Assembly (NCBI GenBank): GCA_015659035.1
Contig: DQNS01000013.1
Span: 1 to 38,595 of the forward strand
DNA from: Acidobacteriota bacterium
GTDB lineage: Bacteria > Acidobacteriota > Vicinamibacteria > Vicinamibacterales > UBA8438
Length of the DNA stretch: 38,595 bases
Direction: 5' to 3'
The notes beneath the pieces are model-generated. The model was not told the origin of the DNA. It was given only the letters and a program-made list of their open reading frames with translations, and searched no databases. Shown here piece after piece: positions 37,978-38,595 of this stretch. The first letter of the stretch is position 1. The number at the start of each line of letters is the position of its first letter. The translations under genes were made by a program, and so were the position numbers.

Positions 37978-38595
37978 CTAGCCCGCAAGCGGGGCAACCT
38001 TGATGCGCACGCGCTCGTCCTGGATGGTCTTGTTCAGCAGGCTGGCGCACGCATACAGCGCACGCAGGGTCGGCACCTCGACGCCGGTGATTGCGGCCAG
38101 CTCCACGACAACCCCCAGCATCCCGTCGATCTCGAGCGGCTTGCCCGCCTCGACGTCCTGGAGCATCGAGGTCTTGTGCTTGCCGACCCCCTCGGCGCCG
38201 GCGATCCGGCGCTCCATCGGCACCCGGAACCTGGCACCCAGCCGCTCGCCGATCACCTGCGCCTCGGTCATCATCGCGGCGGCCAGCTCCCGTGTCAGCG
38301 GAAACTGACAGATGTCGACCAGGGTCGAATGTGTGAGCGCGCTGATCGGGTTGAAGGTCAGGTTCCCCCACAGCTTCAACCAGATTTCCGAGCGGATGTC
38401 GTCGAGCACCCGTGATTTGAAGTCGGCCTGCTCGAGCAGGCCGGAGACCATCCGGACCCGTGTCTGGTCTCGTATCTCAACGATTCGCTGCATGATTCCA
38501 GCGGGGGCAACCCTCACCGGACGACCTGGCAGCCCCCGAGCCACCGCCGGGCACTCGTGGGTTTGAGGCAGAGCTTCGCTAGCAGCCCGTTGAAG
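37978..38595 (-). CDS. Ketopantoate reductase, C-terminal domain (5' end outside window or broken)
   Basis: On the minus strand the frame is open from the window edge to the stop at 37978-37980. From about 38465 downwards it is a good ketopantoate reductase C-terminal domain (PF08546): FKSRVLDDIRSEIWLKLWGN with the catalytic Lys, LTFNPISALTHSTL, RRIAGAEGVGKHKTSMLQDV and EAGKPLEIDGMLGVVVELAA. These NADPH enzymes reduce 2-dehydropantoate or similar 2-keto acids. The codons nearer the window edge (about 38480-38595) do not look like the expected linker or the NADP-binding half. The gene may be broken at about 38480, or I may be misreading a divergent linker. A GTG at 38544 would give a 188-residue protein without the cofactor domain. 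It converges with the TPR/FG-GAP gene, 50 bp away. Confidence 0.7.
   Translation of the reverse strand, partial: LQRAASEALPQTHECPAVARGLPGRPVRVAPAGIMQRIVEIRDQTRVRMVSGLLEQADFKSRVLDDIRSEIWLKLWGNLTFNPISALTHSTLVDICQFPLTRELAAAMMTEAQVIGERLGARFRVPMERRIAGAEGVGKHKTSMLQDVEAGKPLEIDGMLGVVVELAAITGVEVPTLRALYACASLLNKTIQDERVRIKVAPLAG

Noticed and set aside
36332-38371. 679-codon minus-strand frame opposite the TPR/FG-GAP gene
   Set aside because: Shadow frame with high Arg/His content; the plus strand carries coherent TPR, FG-GAP and ASPIC motifs.
1-38595. tRNA, rRNA, CRISPR, riboswitch, integrase and transposase genes
   Set aside because: Scanned by eye on both strands; none recognised.

Overview
The window is a GC-rich, gene-dense chromosomal segment, most likely from an uncultivated member of the Acidobacteriota (Vicinamibacteria-like). 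The taxon is inferred from gene content: DUF1592/DUF1552 pairs, Tat-exported and lipoprotein genes, PQQ dehydrogenases, secreted ankyrin proteins, a sulfatase, and five copies of a secreted protein family I associate with acidobacterial genomes. No rRNA, tRNA, CRISPR array, phage gene or transposase is visible. About 24 intact genes, two genes cut by the window edges and three gene remnants can be supported.

Bases 1-5490: the 3' end of a DUF5916 outer-membrane protein faces a lipoprotein across an imperfect inverted repeat. Then come a Tat-exported cyclase-family hydrolase, a secreted GH43-like beta-propeller protein and, on the minus strand, a Tat-exported PEP mutase/isocitrate lyase-like protein. 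Bases 5491-12619: a truncated VapB-type antitoxin, four of the five paralogous secreted proteins (3 plus, 1 minus), a PQQ dehydrogenase, an orphan coding remnant, and a gene fragment cut off beside a dispersed repeat.

Bases 12620-27422: two versions of one module. In each, a minus-strand DUF1592-type dihaem protein is followed closely by a Tat-type DUF1552 protein, and a secreted ankyrin-repeat protein diverges from them. Between the two modules lies a minus-strand operon of sulfatase, fifth paralogue and a cytochrome c-like protein. Bases 27423-29493 hold a second PQQ dehydrogenase.

Bases 29652-37927: the most unusual part. An asparagine-synthetase-like enzyme without the glutaminase cysteine overlaps a radical SAM gene by 8 nt. 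After it come a Phd/VapC toxin-antitoxin pair, a halogenase-like FAD oxidoreductase and a 1175-residue membrane-anchored TPR/FG-GAP/ASPIC-UnbV protein. A 26-bp near-perfect direct repeat flanks the toxin-antitoxin pair. One copy contains the radical SAM stop and the other the FAD gene start, so the three enzymes were probably contiguous with a 4-nt GTGA overlap before the cassette arrived. I infer an undescribed tailoring or amide-forming pathway; its product is unknown. The window ends in the C-terminal half of a ketopantoate reductase on the minus strand.

Taken together, most products are exported: oxidation (PQQ, haem c), hydrolysis (sulfatase, GH43-like, cyclase) and many unknown secreted proteins. 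This fits a heterotroph degrading complex, perhaps sulfated, polymers. Small repeats and toxin-antitoxin debris in intergenic gaps indicate repeated small-scale rearrangement.
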